Part shown: positions 34,533-42,968 of the stretch, one piece after another
How positions within the stretch are numbered: the stretch's first letter is position 1
How the letters are laid out: every line of letters begins with the position of its first letter
Origin: an uncultured Oscillospiraceae bacterium
GTDB taxonomy: Bacteria > Bacillota > Clostridia > Oscillospirales > Ruminococcaceae
Assembly: GCA_902490585.1 (NCBI GenBank)
Contig: CABUEI010000003.1
Coordinates: 1 to 64,000, forward strand
Reading direction: 5' to 3'
Length of the DNA stretch: 64,000 bases
Position numbers and translations under genes: made by a program
The notes under the pieces: generated by a model
What the model saw: only the letters and a program-made list of their open reading frames with translations
Database searches by the model: none
Told to the model about the DNA's origin: nothing

Positions 34533-36776
34533 TCAATCTGTCATAAAGTCAGATTTCAAGCGGATTCCGTAGACCATAATGCCCTTTTTGGATTTCCGTT
34601 TTTCAAAACCGGCAGTGTCAAGTCCTGTGTAAAAATCCGTGGTGCTTCTCGTGTATTCTCCCGTCCTCGCACAGTACGCGCGGTATTCCTGGTAAAGCTC
34701 GCCCGACTTCTGCGTATATGATGGGTCAACCTCGCAGCAGTCCTCAATGAACATAGAAAGCCAGTCGTTATTCTCGCGATAATGGTTTATCGCATCACTT
34801 ACGCACTGCGGAATACTCAGCTTGAAACTACATTCAATTACTTTCCGCGCTCCCTCTATGATCCAAGAAAGCACAGCGCCGCCTGCCTTTTCAGCAAGGT
34901 AGTCCGCGTAATTTTTGATGTCAGCCTTGCCCTCGATTTTTGCGTTAAAGGGAATGACGATAAGCCTTCTCCAAGTACCCTCATCATTTGCGCCGACTCT
35001 TGGAAGATGATTCGTGTACAGAACAAGCGTGTGGGTAGGAGTATATCTGAACGGGTCGCGGTACTTCTTTTCAGCGGAAACCTCGTCAGTCGAACACAGC
35101 TGTTTTACCACCGAAGTATTCAGCCGCATACCCTCCTCGAGTTCTGCGGCAATAACAAGCCGTTTTCCTTTAAGTTCAGCCATCTCGGGCTTGACATTCC
35201 GCTTACAGCCAACCGTGAGGGCGTCGGCGGATATACTGCCACTATACGAACCGAGAACCCGCGCAATCGTGTTCCAGAACGTGGATTTACCGTTGCGCCC
35301 CTCGCCGTAGGAAATTATAAGAGCCTCCATATACACTTTTCCGATTGCGGCAAGACCGACTATCTGCTGAACGTACTCGATAAGCTCCGCATCGCCACAG
35401 AAAAAGCTGTTCACCGCGTTAAGCCAGATATCCATATTCTCATCGCCGGGAGAAATAGCGGTAACTTTGGTTATTAGGTCGTCTGCGGAGTGTTCCGCGC
35501 TTGTCCCTGTTCGCAAATCGTATGTAGCTGCAGGAGTGTTAAGCAGAAATTCTTGCGAATCGAAATCCTTAATATCCCGCAGTAGCATAGGCTTTGCCGC
35601 CTGTAACGCAGAAGCGATATACTTCATATCCCTGCGTTTCATCACGAAAGACTTATACACAAGCGCCATCATGTACTCTGCAAACGCTTTCTCGCTCTTT
35701 TCATCTATTGACTTTTCAAGCGCCTTGCCGCCGGACATCACAGTTTCCTTGTCAATTCCCGATTTTATAAGAGTCTGCTGCGCCTTTTCCAGAGCGGTTT
35801 TTGCCTCGTTAAGCTGTTTGTCGAGGAACTCCTCGCAAGCTCCGACTGCAAGCTGCTTTGACTCCGCCCAACGGACACCGTCATAGCGCATATAGTCCGT
35901 AGCATCCGTGTATACAAGTTCGCCGCCATACTCACGGGCGAGGACTTTAGCCTGTCCGATGTCAGAATAGTCTTCGGGTTTCAGATTAAACCCCGAATTA
36001 TACTTTTCGGGAGGGATATACCCGTCCTGCTTTGCAACTTTTTTGCCGAATTTAACGGCGCTATTCCAAATGGTCTGAAGTTCCGAATCGTCAAGCGGAG
36101 GGTCGCACTTTTCAGCCTGTTTCAGAAACTGCTGATACGCCTCGTCTGTATTTCCGAGCCGTTTAATAATGCGCCCCGCATAATGCGACATTGTACTGTT
36201 GCGGCTGCCCTCGGTGACAAGCGCGCTATCGTTGTCCCACTGTTCAAAATCTGCGTCATCAAGGAAATCCACAATAGACATATCGCCGTTGAAAATTTCT
36301 ACTTGCGGATTTGGAACACCGAAAAGCAGCCTTGCGCTGTCGAGTGCGTTCTTGTCGAAGTACGGAAACTCAGCCGCAATGCGCTTTTTCAAGGCTGTGT
36401 ATTCAGCAGCATCTGTTATCAGCGGAATAGGTAAGTACACATGAAACCTCGGGCGAGGTGACTTTCCGTTTTTCGGCAGCATATTATTGCGGCTGTAAAC
36501 TACCACGAATTCCACACCCGGAAAAGCCATAGCCACTTCAAGCGGTGTAACCCAATCGCTCGGGTCGTCCGAGTGGTCGTTGTCGCAATCCATCGGGATA
36601 TTATCTGCGGATATGAAATCCGAATTGCTGCGGTGATTGTTTTTATACTCGGCGGTTACATGATCGAATTCTGCCGCCGCTTTCATAGAGGTTTCGTCTG
36701 TTATAATGCGCTTGTTGGGGTAAATGCTGTTAGACAGACTGCCAACGTAGTTTGCCGTGTATAATGTGAATTTCAT
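34533..36776 (-). CDS. Phage D5/P4-type primase-helicase
   Basis: 747 aa. The N-terminal archaeo-eukaryotic primase-like domain has PMDCDNDHSDD (acidic metal site) and PRPRFHVYLP. A central D5 region is followed by an SF3 helicase with Walker A SYGEGRNGKSTFWN and LVIAAELEEG (Walker B). It starts and unwinds phage replication forks together with the family A polymerase upstream. Strong TGGAGGATAAC start. Confidence 0.93.
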   Translation of the reverse strand: MKFTLYTANYVGSLSNSIYPNKRIITDETSMKAAAEFDHVTAEYKNNHRSNSDFISADNIPMDCDNDHSDDPSDWVTPLEVAMAFPGVEFVVVYSRNNMLPKNGKSPRPRFHVYLPIPLITDAAEYTALKKRIAAEFPYFDKNALDSARLLFGVPNPQVEIFNGDMSIVDFLDDADFEQWDNDSALVTEGSRNSTMSHYAGRIIKRLGNTDEAYQQFLKQAEKCDPPLDDSELQTIWNSAVKFGKKVAKQDGYIPPEKYNSGFNLKPEDYSDIGQAKVLAREYGGELVYTDATDYMRYDGVRWAESKQLAVGACEEFLDKQLNEAKTALEKAQQTLIKSGIDKETVMSGGKALEKSIDEKSEKAFAEYMMALVYKSFVMKRRDMKYIASALQAAKPMLLRDIKDFDSQEFLLNTPAATYDLRTGTSAEHSADDLITKVTAISPGDENMDIWLNAVNSFFCGDAELIEYVQQIVGLAAIGKVYMEALIISYGEGRNGKSTFWNTIARVLGSYSGSISADALTVGCKRNVKPEMAELKGKRLVIAAELEEGMRLNTSVVKQLCSTDEVSAEKKYRDPFRYTPTHTLVLYTNHLPRVGANDEGTWRRLIVIPFNAKIEGKADIKNYADYLAEKAGGAVLSWIIEGARKVIECSFKLSIPQCVSDAINHYRENNDWLSMFIEDCCEVDPSYTQKSGELYQEYRAYCARTGEYTRSTTDFYTGLDTAGFEKRKSKKGIMVYGIRLKSDFMTD

Positions 36777-36862
36777 TGTTATCCTCCATTCTTTAAATTC
36801 TGACTGCTGATAGAGCCGTCAATAATATATGGAAACTTATTAAACAAATGGTCCATTCTATA

Positions 36863-38812
36863 TCAGTCCTTTTTATAGAACTCACACTCGTAGCCATCCG
36901 CCCGCAGCGGAAGTCCCTTTGCTAACGGTGGTGTTCTGCCCATCATCTCGCAAATCTCGGACACTTTTGTATCTTCGGGACATTCGATAATAAGTTCATC
37001 GTGAACGTGACCGCATATCCGATAATTCCGCAGCGTTTTCATAGCGTAGCAGAGAATATCGCGGCTTATTGCTTGAACGATGTTCTCTACAAACTTGGGA
37101 CCGTAGCTTTCAATGCGCTCCCATTTCTTCGTTGCGCCAACTCCCTCGTAAGTGACCGACTCACCACCGAATTTGTTTTCACCAATACGGGGTTTGACAT
37201 AAGAGAGCCGTCTGCCGCTCGGCAGCGTGATGAACAACATTCCGCTCTGATAGCTGAAACGAATACCGTGTGTTTCTGTGGGAATACGCTCCTTTACTGT
37301 CTGCTTAACGCAGCGGTCAACTTCCCACCAAAATTGCACTATGTTCGGGTTGGAGTTTCGCCACATATCCACGAGCGGCTGAAGTTCGTCCTCTGACAGC
37401 CCCATCTCCAACGCGCCCATAGCTTTCAGAGCGCCGACCGAACCGCCGTAGCCAAGAGCCAACTCTGCGATTTTGCCTTTCTGCCGAAGATGCCCGTTTA
37501 CACCGTGTTTTTCCACGGGCACACGGAACATCTGCGAAGCAGACGCGCAGTAAATATCTCCGCCGTTCTTGAAAACATCAAGCCGCCAATCTTCTCCCGC
37601 CAGCCACGACAGCACTCTCGCTTCGATTGCAGAAAAGTCGGAAACTATGAATTTCATTCCCGCTTTCGGCACGAATGCCGTGCGTATAAGTTGGGAAAGC
37701 GTGTCGGGAATATCGTCGTAGAGCAGTTCCATCGCAGTATAATTTCCGCTTTTCACAAGTTCCCGAGCCTGTTCCAAGTCGGAGATATGGTTCTGCGGGA
37801 GATTTTGCAGTTGAATGAGCCGACCCGCCCAACGACCGCTGCGGTTCGCGCCGTAAAACTGAAACATTCCGTGCGCGCGACCGTCCGAGCAGACAGCGTT
37901 TTTCATCGCCTGATATTTCTTTACCGAGGATTTCGCAAGCTGCTGACGGAGTTCCAGAACCTCCGCAAGCGACTGTGGCGCGGTTTTCAGCAATTCAGAA
38001 ACTGCTTTCTTTCCGAGCGTGTCTGTTTCAAGTCCGTTCTCGGAGAGCCATTGTTTCATCTGTTGAACGGAATTCGGATTGTCGAGCGAGGTGAGTTCCT
38101 GCATTTTTGCCGAAAGCACTCCGCGAGAGTTTTCATCAAAGAGAATAGCGTTCTCCACAACCGCCATATCGAGAGCAATTCCACGGTCGTTAATCCGTTG
38201 GTCGAGGACATATTCTTCCCATACAAAATCGGGTACGGGGAATTTTCGCAGCTTATCCTGAATAGCCATTTCGACTTCGACATCACGCTTGTTGTAAGCC
38301 TTGAACTGCGCCCATTTTTCGGGAGCGTGTTCGGGAAGATTTCGCGTTCTGTATCCGTTTGCTTTGGTAGGAGTACAAGGAATGCAAAAATACTTGATGA
38401 GTTCCTTGCCCTCTTTCAGCTTCTGTTTCGGCAGTCCGAGAACTGCTCCCGCTCCCGCAAGCGACAGCGGTAAACCCATATACGCAGACCATATCATCGA
38501 GCATCGCCACGACTGCGAGTCAAGATACTCGCCAACAGGCAAACCGAGATATTTCGACAGACACACCCTCTCAAAACTCGCATTAAATGCCCATTTGGGA
38601 ACAGAATTGTCCGTTAGTGCCGAGAGTATTTCAGCGGGAATTTCCTCACCGTTGGCAAGGTCATACACCACGACATCACCACCGTTCACCGACACTCCGA
38701 AAAGCAGTATCTCAAAAGCGGGCGATTCAACGTATTTGTACACACCGCACTTTGAAAGGTCAACATCGCTGAATGTTTCAAGGTCGATAGATAGCGTTTT
38801 AATCTTTTCCAT
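36863..38812 (-). CDS. Family A DNA polymerase (phage)
   Basis: 649 aa. The 3'-5' exonuclease domain starts SIDLETFSD. Polymerase motif A is FIVSDFSAIEARVLSWL, and motif C is VHDELIIE. This is the phage replicative polymerase. TGAGGTGAAC precedes the ATG. The 87-bp gap to the primase shows no feature. Confidence 0.95.
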   Translation of the reverse strand: MEKIKTLSIDLETFSDVDLSKCGVYKYVESPAFEILLFGVSVNGGDVVVYDLANGEEIPAEILSALTDNSVPKWAFNASFERVCLSKYLGLPVGEYLDSQSWRCSMIWSAYMGLPLSLAGAGAVLGLPKQKLKEGKELIKYFCIPCTPTKANGYRTRNLPEHAPEKWAQFKAYNKRDVEVEMAIQDKLRKFPVPDFVWEEYVLDQRINDRGIALDMAVVENAILFDENSRGVLSAKMQELTSLDNPNSVQQMKQWLSENGLETDTLGKKAVSELLKTAPQSLAEVLELRQQLAKSSVKKYQAMKNAVCSDGRAHGMFQFYGANRSGRWAGRLIQLQNLPQNHISDLEQARELVKSGNYTAMELLYDDIPDTLSQLIRTAFVPKAGMKFIVSDFSAIEARVLSWLAGEDWRLDVFKNGGDIYCASASQMFRVPVEKHGVNGHLRQKGKIAELALGYGGSVGALKAMGALEMGLSEDELQPLVDMWRNSNPNIVQFWWEVDRCVKQTVKERIPTETHGIRFSYQSGMLFITLPSGRRLSYVKPRIGENKFGGESVTYEGVGATKKWERIESYGPKFVENIVQAISRDILCYAMKTLRNYRICGHVHDELIIECPEDTKVSEICEMMGRTPPLAKGLPLRADGYECEFYKKD

Positions 38813-38862
38813 AGTTCACCTCAAAAATGGGCGGTAAAGCTAGTCTACCGCCCGAATGATTG

Positions 38863-39585
38863 TCAGATACACAGCAATCTGAATGTTTCCTTGCCTTTAG
38901 GGGTAATCATTGTCTGAGTATCAGTGTATCCCGTCTTGTCGTTTACGAACTCCTTCATTTCAAACAAGCCGCTTTCAACGTATGCAGCATACGGTCTGAG
39001 TTTGCCTTTCTTCGAACGGTAGAGATAACCCTTGTCCAGTAAGAAACGCACAAAATCGTTCTGCCTTACGCCGAGTTCCTTTGCCGTGTCACGAATTCCC
39101 GTGAGCAAATTTCTGTCAACGAGCATATCAAAATAATCGGCTTTCGGCTGCATTATCTGATTGGAAACGGTAAGCTGTGCATTCTTCGCCTTTTCTGCTT
39201 TCAGACGGGTAGCAAGTTCGATAAGAAAGTCCGGCGAAGTAAGCGCCTGTTCCAGAATATCGTCCGTCATGTATGCGCCGTTTTTGCGGATAGAGGGCAG
39301 GACTTCATCGAACACCCAGCGTTCAAAGCGTTCTGCGCCGGGAAGTTTGCTGTGAGCAATAAGGCGGTAAACATCGCCCTCCGAAATGAAACCGAGTGAC
39401 TGAACGCCGCCGTTCGTAGGGGTGTCGCATTTCACGACACCCTTGCAGTGCCTTGAAAGAGCATCACGCGTATTAGAATAACCGAGCGCCTTTGCAATAT
39501 CAGCGCCACAAAACAGCACCTCGCCGTTCTTCTGAATTGTGCGGATTTCTCCGAATTCCGAGTTGTTAAAAGTTGAAATATCCAT
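38863..39585 (-). CDS. Phage antirepressor (BRO-N + KilAC)
   Basis: About 240 aa from the ATG at 39585 (TTTGGAGG site). BRO/Ant N-terminal domain 1-105 (GEVLFCGADIAKALGYSNTRDALSRHC ... FERWVFDEVLPSIRKNGAYM) and KilAC C-terminal domain (PKADYFDMLVDRNLL ... FVRFLLDKGYLYRSKKGKLRPYA). Such proteins relieve repression during induction. Its place inside the replication module, rather than beside a repressor, is typical for clostridial phages. Confidence 0.92.
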   Translation of the reverse strand: MDISTFNNSEFGEIRTIQKNGEVLFCGADIAKALGYSNTRDALSRHCKGVVKCDTPTNGGVQSLGFISEGDVYRLIAHSKLPGAERFERWVFDEVLPSIRKNGAYMTDDILEQALTSPDFLIELATRLKAEKAKNAQLTVSNQIMQPKADYFDMLVDRNLLTGIRDTAKELGVRQNDFVRFLLDKGYLYRSKKGKLRPYAAYVESGLFEMKEFVNDKTGYTDTQTMITPKGKETFRLLCI

Positions 39586-39642
39586 AAAAACCTCCAAAAC
39601 TAACCGACCCACCCACCCGACAGTATCAGACTGCCAATAATA

Positions 39643-39777
39643 TTACTTGTGAACGTGCTTGCGGCGCTGCTTGATTATCTGCGCCAGTGAACTAATCATA
39701 GTGATGAGATTACCGATGACCGTTCCTACCGAAATGCCAAAACAAGCGGCAAGCATTATGCTTTCAAACTCCGTCAT
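39643..39777 (-). CDS. 44-aa single-pass membrane peptide
   Basis: The ATG at 39777 has TTGAGGTG upstream. The peptide begins MTEFESIMLAACFGISVG, continues hydrophobic to about residue 32 and ends with a basic tail (KQRRKHVHK). One transmembrane segment. The stop lies 58 bp before the antirepressor start, and the start lies 9 bp after the DUF2815 stop. Small membrane peptides of this type are common in phage early operons; function unknown. Confidence 0.65.
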   Translation of the reverse strand: MTEFESIMLAACFGISVGTVIGNLITMISSLAQIIKQRRKHVHK

Positions 39778-39785
39778 ATCACACC

Positions 39786-40349
39786 TCAAGAAAGAAAATC
39801 ATCATCGTCGTCGGTTGCGAAATCGTCCTCAGCGCGGGTTCTGCCACCGAGCGGCTCGCCGTCACGAATCTTCTGCAGATTGTTCAGACCGCAGGCGATA
39901 CCCTTGTTGCCGTTGGAATTGAATGCGTAAAAGCTGATAGACGCTCTGCCGTACACACCGCTGTAAACCTCGCTGCGCTCCAGAATGGGGTTGCAATTAG
40001 CGTCCACGATACCGGGAGCGGCTGAAGAGTTCGCATTGATGAAGTAGCTGTTAGCGTAGGCTTCATCATCAGGGCGCTCTGTGTCACCGTCACGGAGCGG
40101 GTTCTTGATAGCGGAAAGCGCGGGAACGGAGCGACCGTTGCCCTTGAGCTTGCTCTCGCCCTCCTTGTAAGCCGCTTCGATGGCAGCCTTAATCTTCTCG
40201 ACCGTCTTTGTATCGGACTTCGGAATGATAAGGCTGACGCTGAACTTCGGAGCGCCGCCATTGATGGACTTCGCTTCCCAAACGTTCGCGTAGCTCCATC
40301 TTGTGTTGGTGCCAGTAATAACCTTTGTTGGATTTGTGAACTTTGTCAT
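39786..40349 (-). CDS. DUF2815 family, phage single-strand DNA-binding protein
   Basis: 187 aa. Family signature: FTNPTKVITGTNTRWSYANVWEAKS, SLIIPKSDTKTVEKIKAAI and YSGVYGRASISFYAFNSNGNKGIACGLNNLQ, with an acidic tail (DDDDDFLS) typical of SSB proteins. It likely coats single-stranded DNA at phage forks, paired with the DUF2800 nuclease upstream. AAGGAGGAG start site. Confidence 0.92.
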   Translation of the reverse strand: MTKFTNPTKVITGTNTRWSYANVWEAKSINGGAPKFSVSLIIPKSDTKTVEKIKAAIEAAYKEGESKLKGNGRSVPALSAIKNPLRDGDTERPDDEAYANSYFINANSSAAPGIVDANCNPILERSEVYSGVYGRASISFYAFNSNGNKGIACGLNNLQKIRDGEPLGGRTRAEDDFATDDDDDFLS

Positions 40350-40350
40350 G

Positions 40351-41478
40351 TTAATTCTCCTCCTTGAAATCTTCGTTTGCTGTATTGATTGCCGGACGCT
40401 TGTCCGATATAGGAACTAATGTTGGCTTGCCTTGGGGCTTTTCAATAAACCTGCCGAGCAGTTCGGTGAATTTCTTCTTTCCGAGAAGCGCGGTCATTGC
40501 AGTGATACCGAGAACGCTGTGTTCGTAGGGGTCGAATCCAGCCGCTTTGACTGCGTCAACAACAGCGTTTTCGTCCGTGTACTTACGATTGGAGCGACCC
40601 TCAACCACCTTGAAACCATCGTATGTAACACCGCTGAGCGCCTGCCGCAAAGCATACTCCTTAACGTCAGTCACCCAAGAAACAAGTTCGTCTGCTTTCT
40701 CAAGAATTGCGGCAATTTCGATATCATCAAGCGTAGAGGGCGGTTCAAAGTCATATCGAGCGAGTTCGAGATTGTATTCGGCGCGTTTGCGACAGGTTGT
40801 CCTGACTTTGCAAAAGCGACAATGCTCGCCCGCTTTGAAATCTCCCTCGCCCTTGATTGCAAGCTGCGCTGTCGGGGCGAGAACCTCGTTCGCCCAGCGG
40901 AGCAAATCCGCTTTTGAGATAGTGTGTTCGCTGATGTTATCCCGCCTTGGCTGAAAGATAGTCATGCTCACCATGTCGATGTCGTAAATCCCGTCAAACA
41001 GCTCCAAAGCGCCTAGAGCGTAAAGCATCATTTGCGGATTGTTCTCTGCGGAAACAAGAATCCCAAGCCCGTACTTCATGTCAACAATTGTTAGCGTACC
41101 ATCTGCCACGATAACACAGTCGCCCGTACCGAACCCCTCCGGCACCCATCTAGAGAAATCGAGCCGTTGTTCTACAAGGACAACAGGGTCTTTGCAGACG
41201 GACTTTGTTTTTTCTACCTTTTCGGAAACGTACAAGGCATACTCGTTGGCGCAGCGTTCCATTTCCTCGTCATAATAGGTTAGGTTTTCGGTTGGGTCAA
41301 CGGTTTCCATACCGAGTGCGCTTTTCAGCTTGTGTTCGCAGAGAGTGTGAGCGTCCGTGCCTTCCTGTGCATACTCGCTTGCGATATCCGGCTGTTCGGA
41401 GCAAAGCTTCGCCGAGGGCGGACATTCGAGCCACCTATGGCTTGATGATGCCGAGAGTATCGCGTGATTATTCGGCAT
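40351..41478 (-). CDS. DUF2800 family PD-(D/E)XK nuclease
   Basis: 375 aa. RecB/Cas4-like fold: SHRWLECPPSAKLC at the start, the acidic D...DMKYG active-site segment (GTLTIVDMKYGLG), QMMLYALGAL, and a C-terminal Cys cluster (CRFCKVRTTCRKR) that may hold an iron-sulfur cluster. Together with DUF2815 it probably forms a recombination or end-processing module. It starts at an ATG with GGAGGTG, overlapping the upstream gene by 11 bp. Confidence 0.9.
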   Translation of the reverse strand: MPNNHAILSASSSHRWLECPPSAKLCSEQPDIASEYAQEGTDAHTLCEHKLKSALGMETVDPTENLTYYDEEMERCANEYALYVSEKVEKTKSVCKDPVVLVEQRLDFSRWVPEGFGTGDCVIVADGTLTIVDMKYGLGILVSAENNPQMMLYALGALELFDGIYDIDMVSMTIFQPRRDNISEHTISKADLLRWANEVLAPTAQLAIKGEGDFKAGEHCRFCKVRTTCRKRAEYNLELARYDFEPPSTLDDIEIAAILEKADELVSWVTDVKEYALRQALSGVTYDGFKVVEGRSNRKYTDENAVVDAVKAAGFDPYEHSVLGITAMTALLGKKKFTELLGRFIEKPQGKPTLVPISDKRPAINTANEDFKEEN

Positions 41479-41800
41479 TTCCCAGCACCTCCACTTCGGC
41501 TAGAACCGCCGCATACTCCTCGGGCCTTATCGCCGAGAGCTTGTCCGCGCCGTGCTTTGTGATGATTGCCTTTACCTCTGCCGTGAAACCAGCGCGGGAC
41601 TTCTCGGCACATACGGCTCTGACTTCTTCAAGGGTAAGATGCTTCTTCGGCTGTTCCTGTGCCTCTGCTGAACCGACGTTATGTTCCTGTACATTGTCAG
41701 CAGAAAAGAATCCATAAAGCCAGTTTGCGGTATCATTCAACAATGACGCAGCATCTCGCAGCTCTCTGATGATCTGTTCCACTTCGCTTGTCTTGCTCAT
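41468..41800 (-). CDS. Conserved early phage protein, unknown
   Basis: 110 aa. Two parts: an N-terminal helix (SEVEQIIRELRDAASLLND) and a C-terminal SAP/Rho-N-like segment (LTLEEVRAVCAEKSRAGFTAEVKAIITKHGADKLSAIRPEEYAAVLAEVEVLG) seen in many phage early proteins. No catalytic site. AAAGGAGCG precedes the ATG. Confidence 0.72.
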   Translation of the reverse strand: MSKTSEVEQIIRELRDAASLLNDTANWLYGFFSADNVQEHNVGSAEAQEQPKKHLTLEEVRAVCAEKSRAGFTAEVKAIITKHGADKLSAIRPEEYAAVLAEVEVLGNAE

Positions 41801-41945
41801 AATTTGTCGCTCCTTTCATAGATTTTCTCTGCTGTTCAAGCTGAATGAGGTTTCTTGCCAGGCGCTTTGATACTACGCTGATTGCTGTAAGCACGCCGAT
41901 AAGTTCCTCGTCAGTTTCAGACTCGTTGATTCTTGATTCGTTCAT
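41733..41945 (-). CDS. Small early phage protein, unknown
   Basis: 70 aa from the ATG at 41945 after GAAGGAGGAAC. N-terminus MNESRINESETDEELIGVL with helical KRLARNLIQLEQQ. The last 20 residues overlap the next gene in another frame. It is the first gene of the early operon, and its leader is shared with the 3554 gene. Confidence 0.62.
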   Translation of the reverse strand: MNESRINESETDEELIGVLTAISVVSKRLARNLIQLEQQRKSMKGATNYEQDKRSGTDHQRAARCCVIVE

Positions 41946-42040
41946 TGAGGTTCCTCCTTCCCGAGGTGATTTGTTTTTTGCTGTCCTCAATATTCACTGG
42001 AGGGATTATGCCAAAGTGGTCCACAGTTCGAAAAAATATT
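41946..42040 (-). promoter_or_regulatory. Early-operon leader with CCTCC...ATATTGAGG element
   Basis: On the minus strand it has TATTTTTTCG, then CCTCCAGTGAATATTGAGG (19 nt), then CCTCGG and the ribosome site, matching 3555-3630 block for block. It lies between the sigma-like gene's terminator and the early genes, so it is a likely regulated promoter or operator. Confidence 0.52.
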
Positions 42041-42069
42041 TTCTCCGGCTACAACACTGCAACCGGAGA
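42032..42069 (-). terminator. Terminator after the sigma-like gene
   Basis: A 7-bp stem (42042-42048 with 42063-42069) followed by AAATATTTTTT on the minus strand, 15 bp past the sigma-like stop. Confidence 0.7.
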
Positions 42070-42083
42070 GGGAATTTAAGATA

Positions 42084-42584
42084 TCAGAAATAGTAGTCCT
42101 TGAGCTTGTCCCGCAGCTCATCACGAATCTTTGCCCAGTGCCGCTTGAAAGTAGAGCGCGCCATACCCATTATGTCAGCGGACTCACGCTCAGAGTGATA
42201 CATCATAAGTTCGCAGATTCGTTTTCCTTCAGGGTCAAGGCGGTCGAGTTCGTCATACAATGCCTCGAGCAGTTCCTTCTGAACAATGATTGATTCGATG
42301 GTCGGCGAATCGTCTGCCAGAGTGTCGCCAAGGGTAATGTCATCATCTTCGCCACCGATGACGGTTTCCAAAGAAACCTTTTTGCCAGCAGTATTGAATG
42401 GACAACCGGGGCAAACTCCATCGCATTTCCACAGCTGAGACTTGGTGCAGCAGCATTCGCCGTTCTTATGGGCGTGGTATCTAGTGTTCCAGATTGGACG
42501 ATAATACGCGCGGTAAAGTTCCTCGCTGACTTCAACAAGTTTTCCGTTGACAGGGATAAAGTACTTCTTTGCTTCGTTTGACAT
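42084..42584 (-). CDS. Sigma-70 region 4-like phage regulator
   Basis: 166 aa. The N-terminal part has a Cys motif (CCCTKSQLWKCDGVCPGC) that may bind zinc. The C-terminal sigma region 4 HTH is LEALYDELDRLDPEGKRICELMMYHSERESADIMGMARSTFKRHW. No region 2 is present, so it is a sigma-like activator rather than a full sigma factor. It has its own promoter with operator-like repeats and a ribosome site buried in a 12-bp hairpin (42590-42623). It is probably the first regulator of the lytic programme. Confidence 0.85.
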   Translation of the reverse strand: MSNEAKKYFIPVNGKLVEVSEELYRAYYRPIWNTRYHAHKNGECCCTKSQLWKCDGVCPGCPFNTAGKKVSLETVIGGEDDDITLGDTLADDSPTIESIIVQKELLEALYDELDRLDPEGKRICELMMYHSERESADIMGMARSTFKRHWAKIRDELRDKLKDYYF

Positions 42585-42589
42585 GAAAA

Positions 42590-42623
42590 TTTCCTCCGTT
42601 CGATTTGCTTGGAACGAAGGAAA
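42590..42623 (-). promoter_or_regulatory. Hairpin enclosing the ribosome site of the sigma-like gene
   Basis: 42590-42601 and 42612-42623 form a 12-bp stem with one G-U pair. The stem holds the GGAGG site 6 nt upstream of the ATG at 42584. Translation may depend on melting or protein binding. Confidence 0.6.
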
Positions 42624-42779
42624 CTCACATGGTCAGCTGAAAATGGGCATAGAAATCCTACCACAGTCCCCACGGAGATTTCTCCGTTCCGGTCTGCAGC
42701 TTTCTGCTCAATAGTTAGCTGATCATATTTACTTGTGTCATCAAACATCGTTGAGCCACCGGAGATCAATCGGTGCAAT

Positions 42780-42853
42780 GGTTGATAAAGTGAGATTTAG
42801 CTCACATCTTCTATTATACTTATTTTTTCGGATTGGTCGAGGAAGTGAGATTT
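42780..42853 (-). promoter_or_regulatory. Promoter region with paired operator-like repeats
   Basis: A TATAAT lies at 42813-42818 with only a weak -35. A 19-bp imperfect direct repeat (42780-42798 and 42835-42853, both ending AAGTGAGATTT on the plus strand) flanks it at 55-bp spacing. The first copy extends into a 16-bp palindrome, GTGAGATTTAGCTCAC (42790-42805). This is typical of repressor or activator sites at a phage control region. Confidence 0.6.
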
Positions 42854-42888
42854 CCGGTCTAAATTGTTGTGTAAGCCTGTAAAATAAG

Positions 42889-42928
42889 CAAAAAAAAGGC
42901 CCTTATGCCTTAAAAGACATAAGAGCCT
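42889..42928 (-). terminator. Terminator of the restriction-modification operon
   Basis: Long stem (42895-42907 with 42917-42928) followed by a run of seven T on the minus strand, 40 bp past the stop at 42969. It separates the R-M operon from the phage control region. Confidence 0.87.
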
Positions 42929-42968
42929 TGATAAATCAGAATTTGATACCGGAAGTTCGACTTCCGAA

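Noticed and set aside
42203..42748. Open frame from an ATG at 42748 upstream of and across the sigma-like gene
   Set aside because: It overlaps the sigma-like gene by almost 400 bp in another frame and has no good ribosome site. The first 50 codons look leader-like but are not enough to call a gene.
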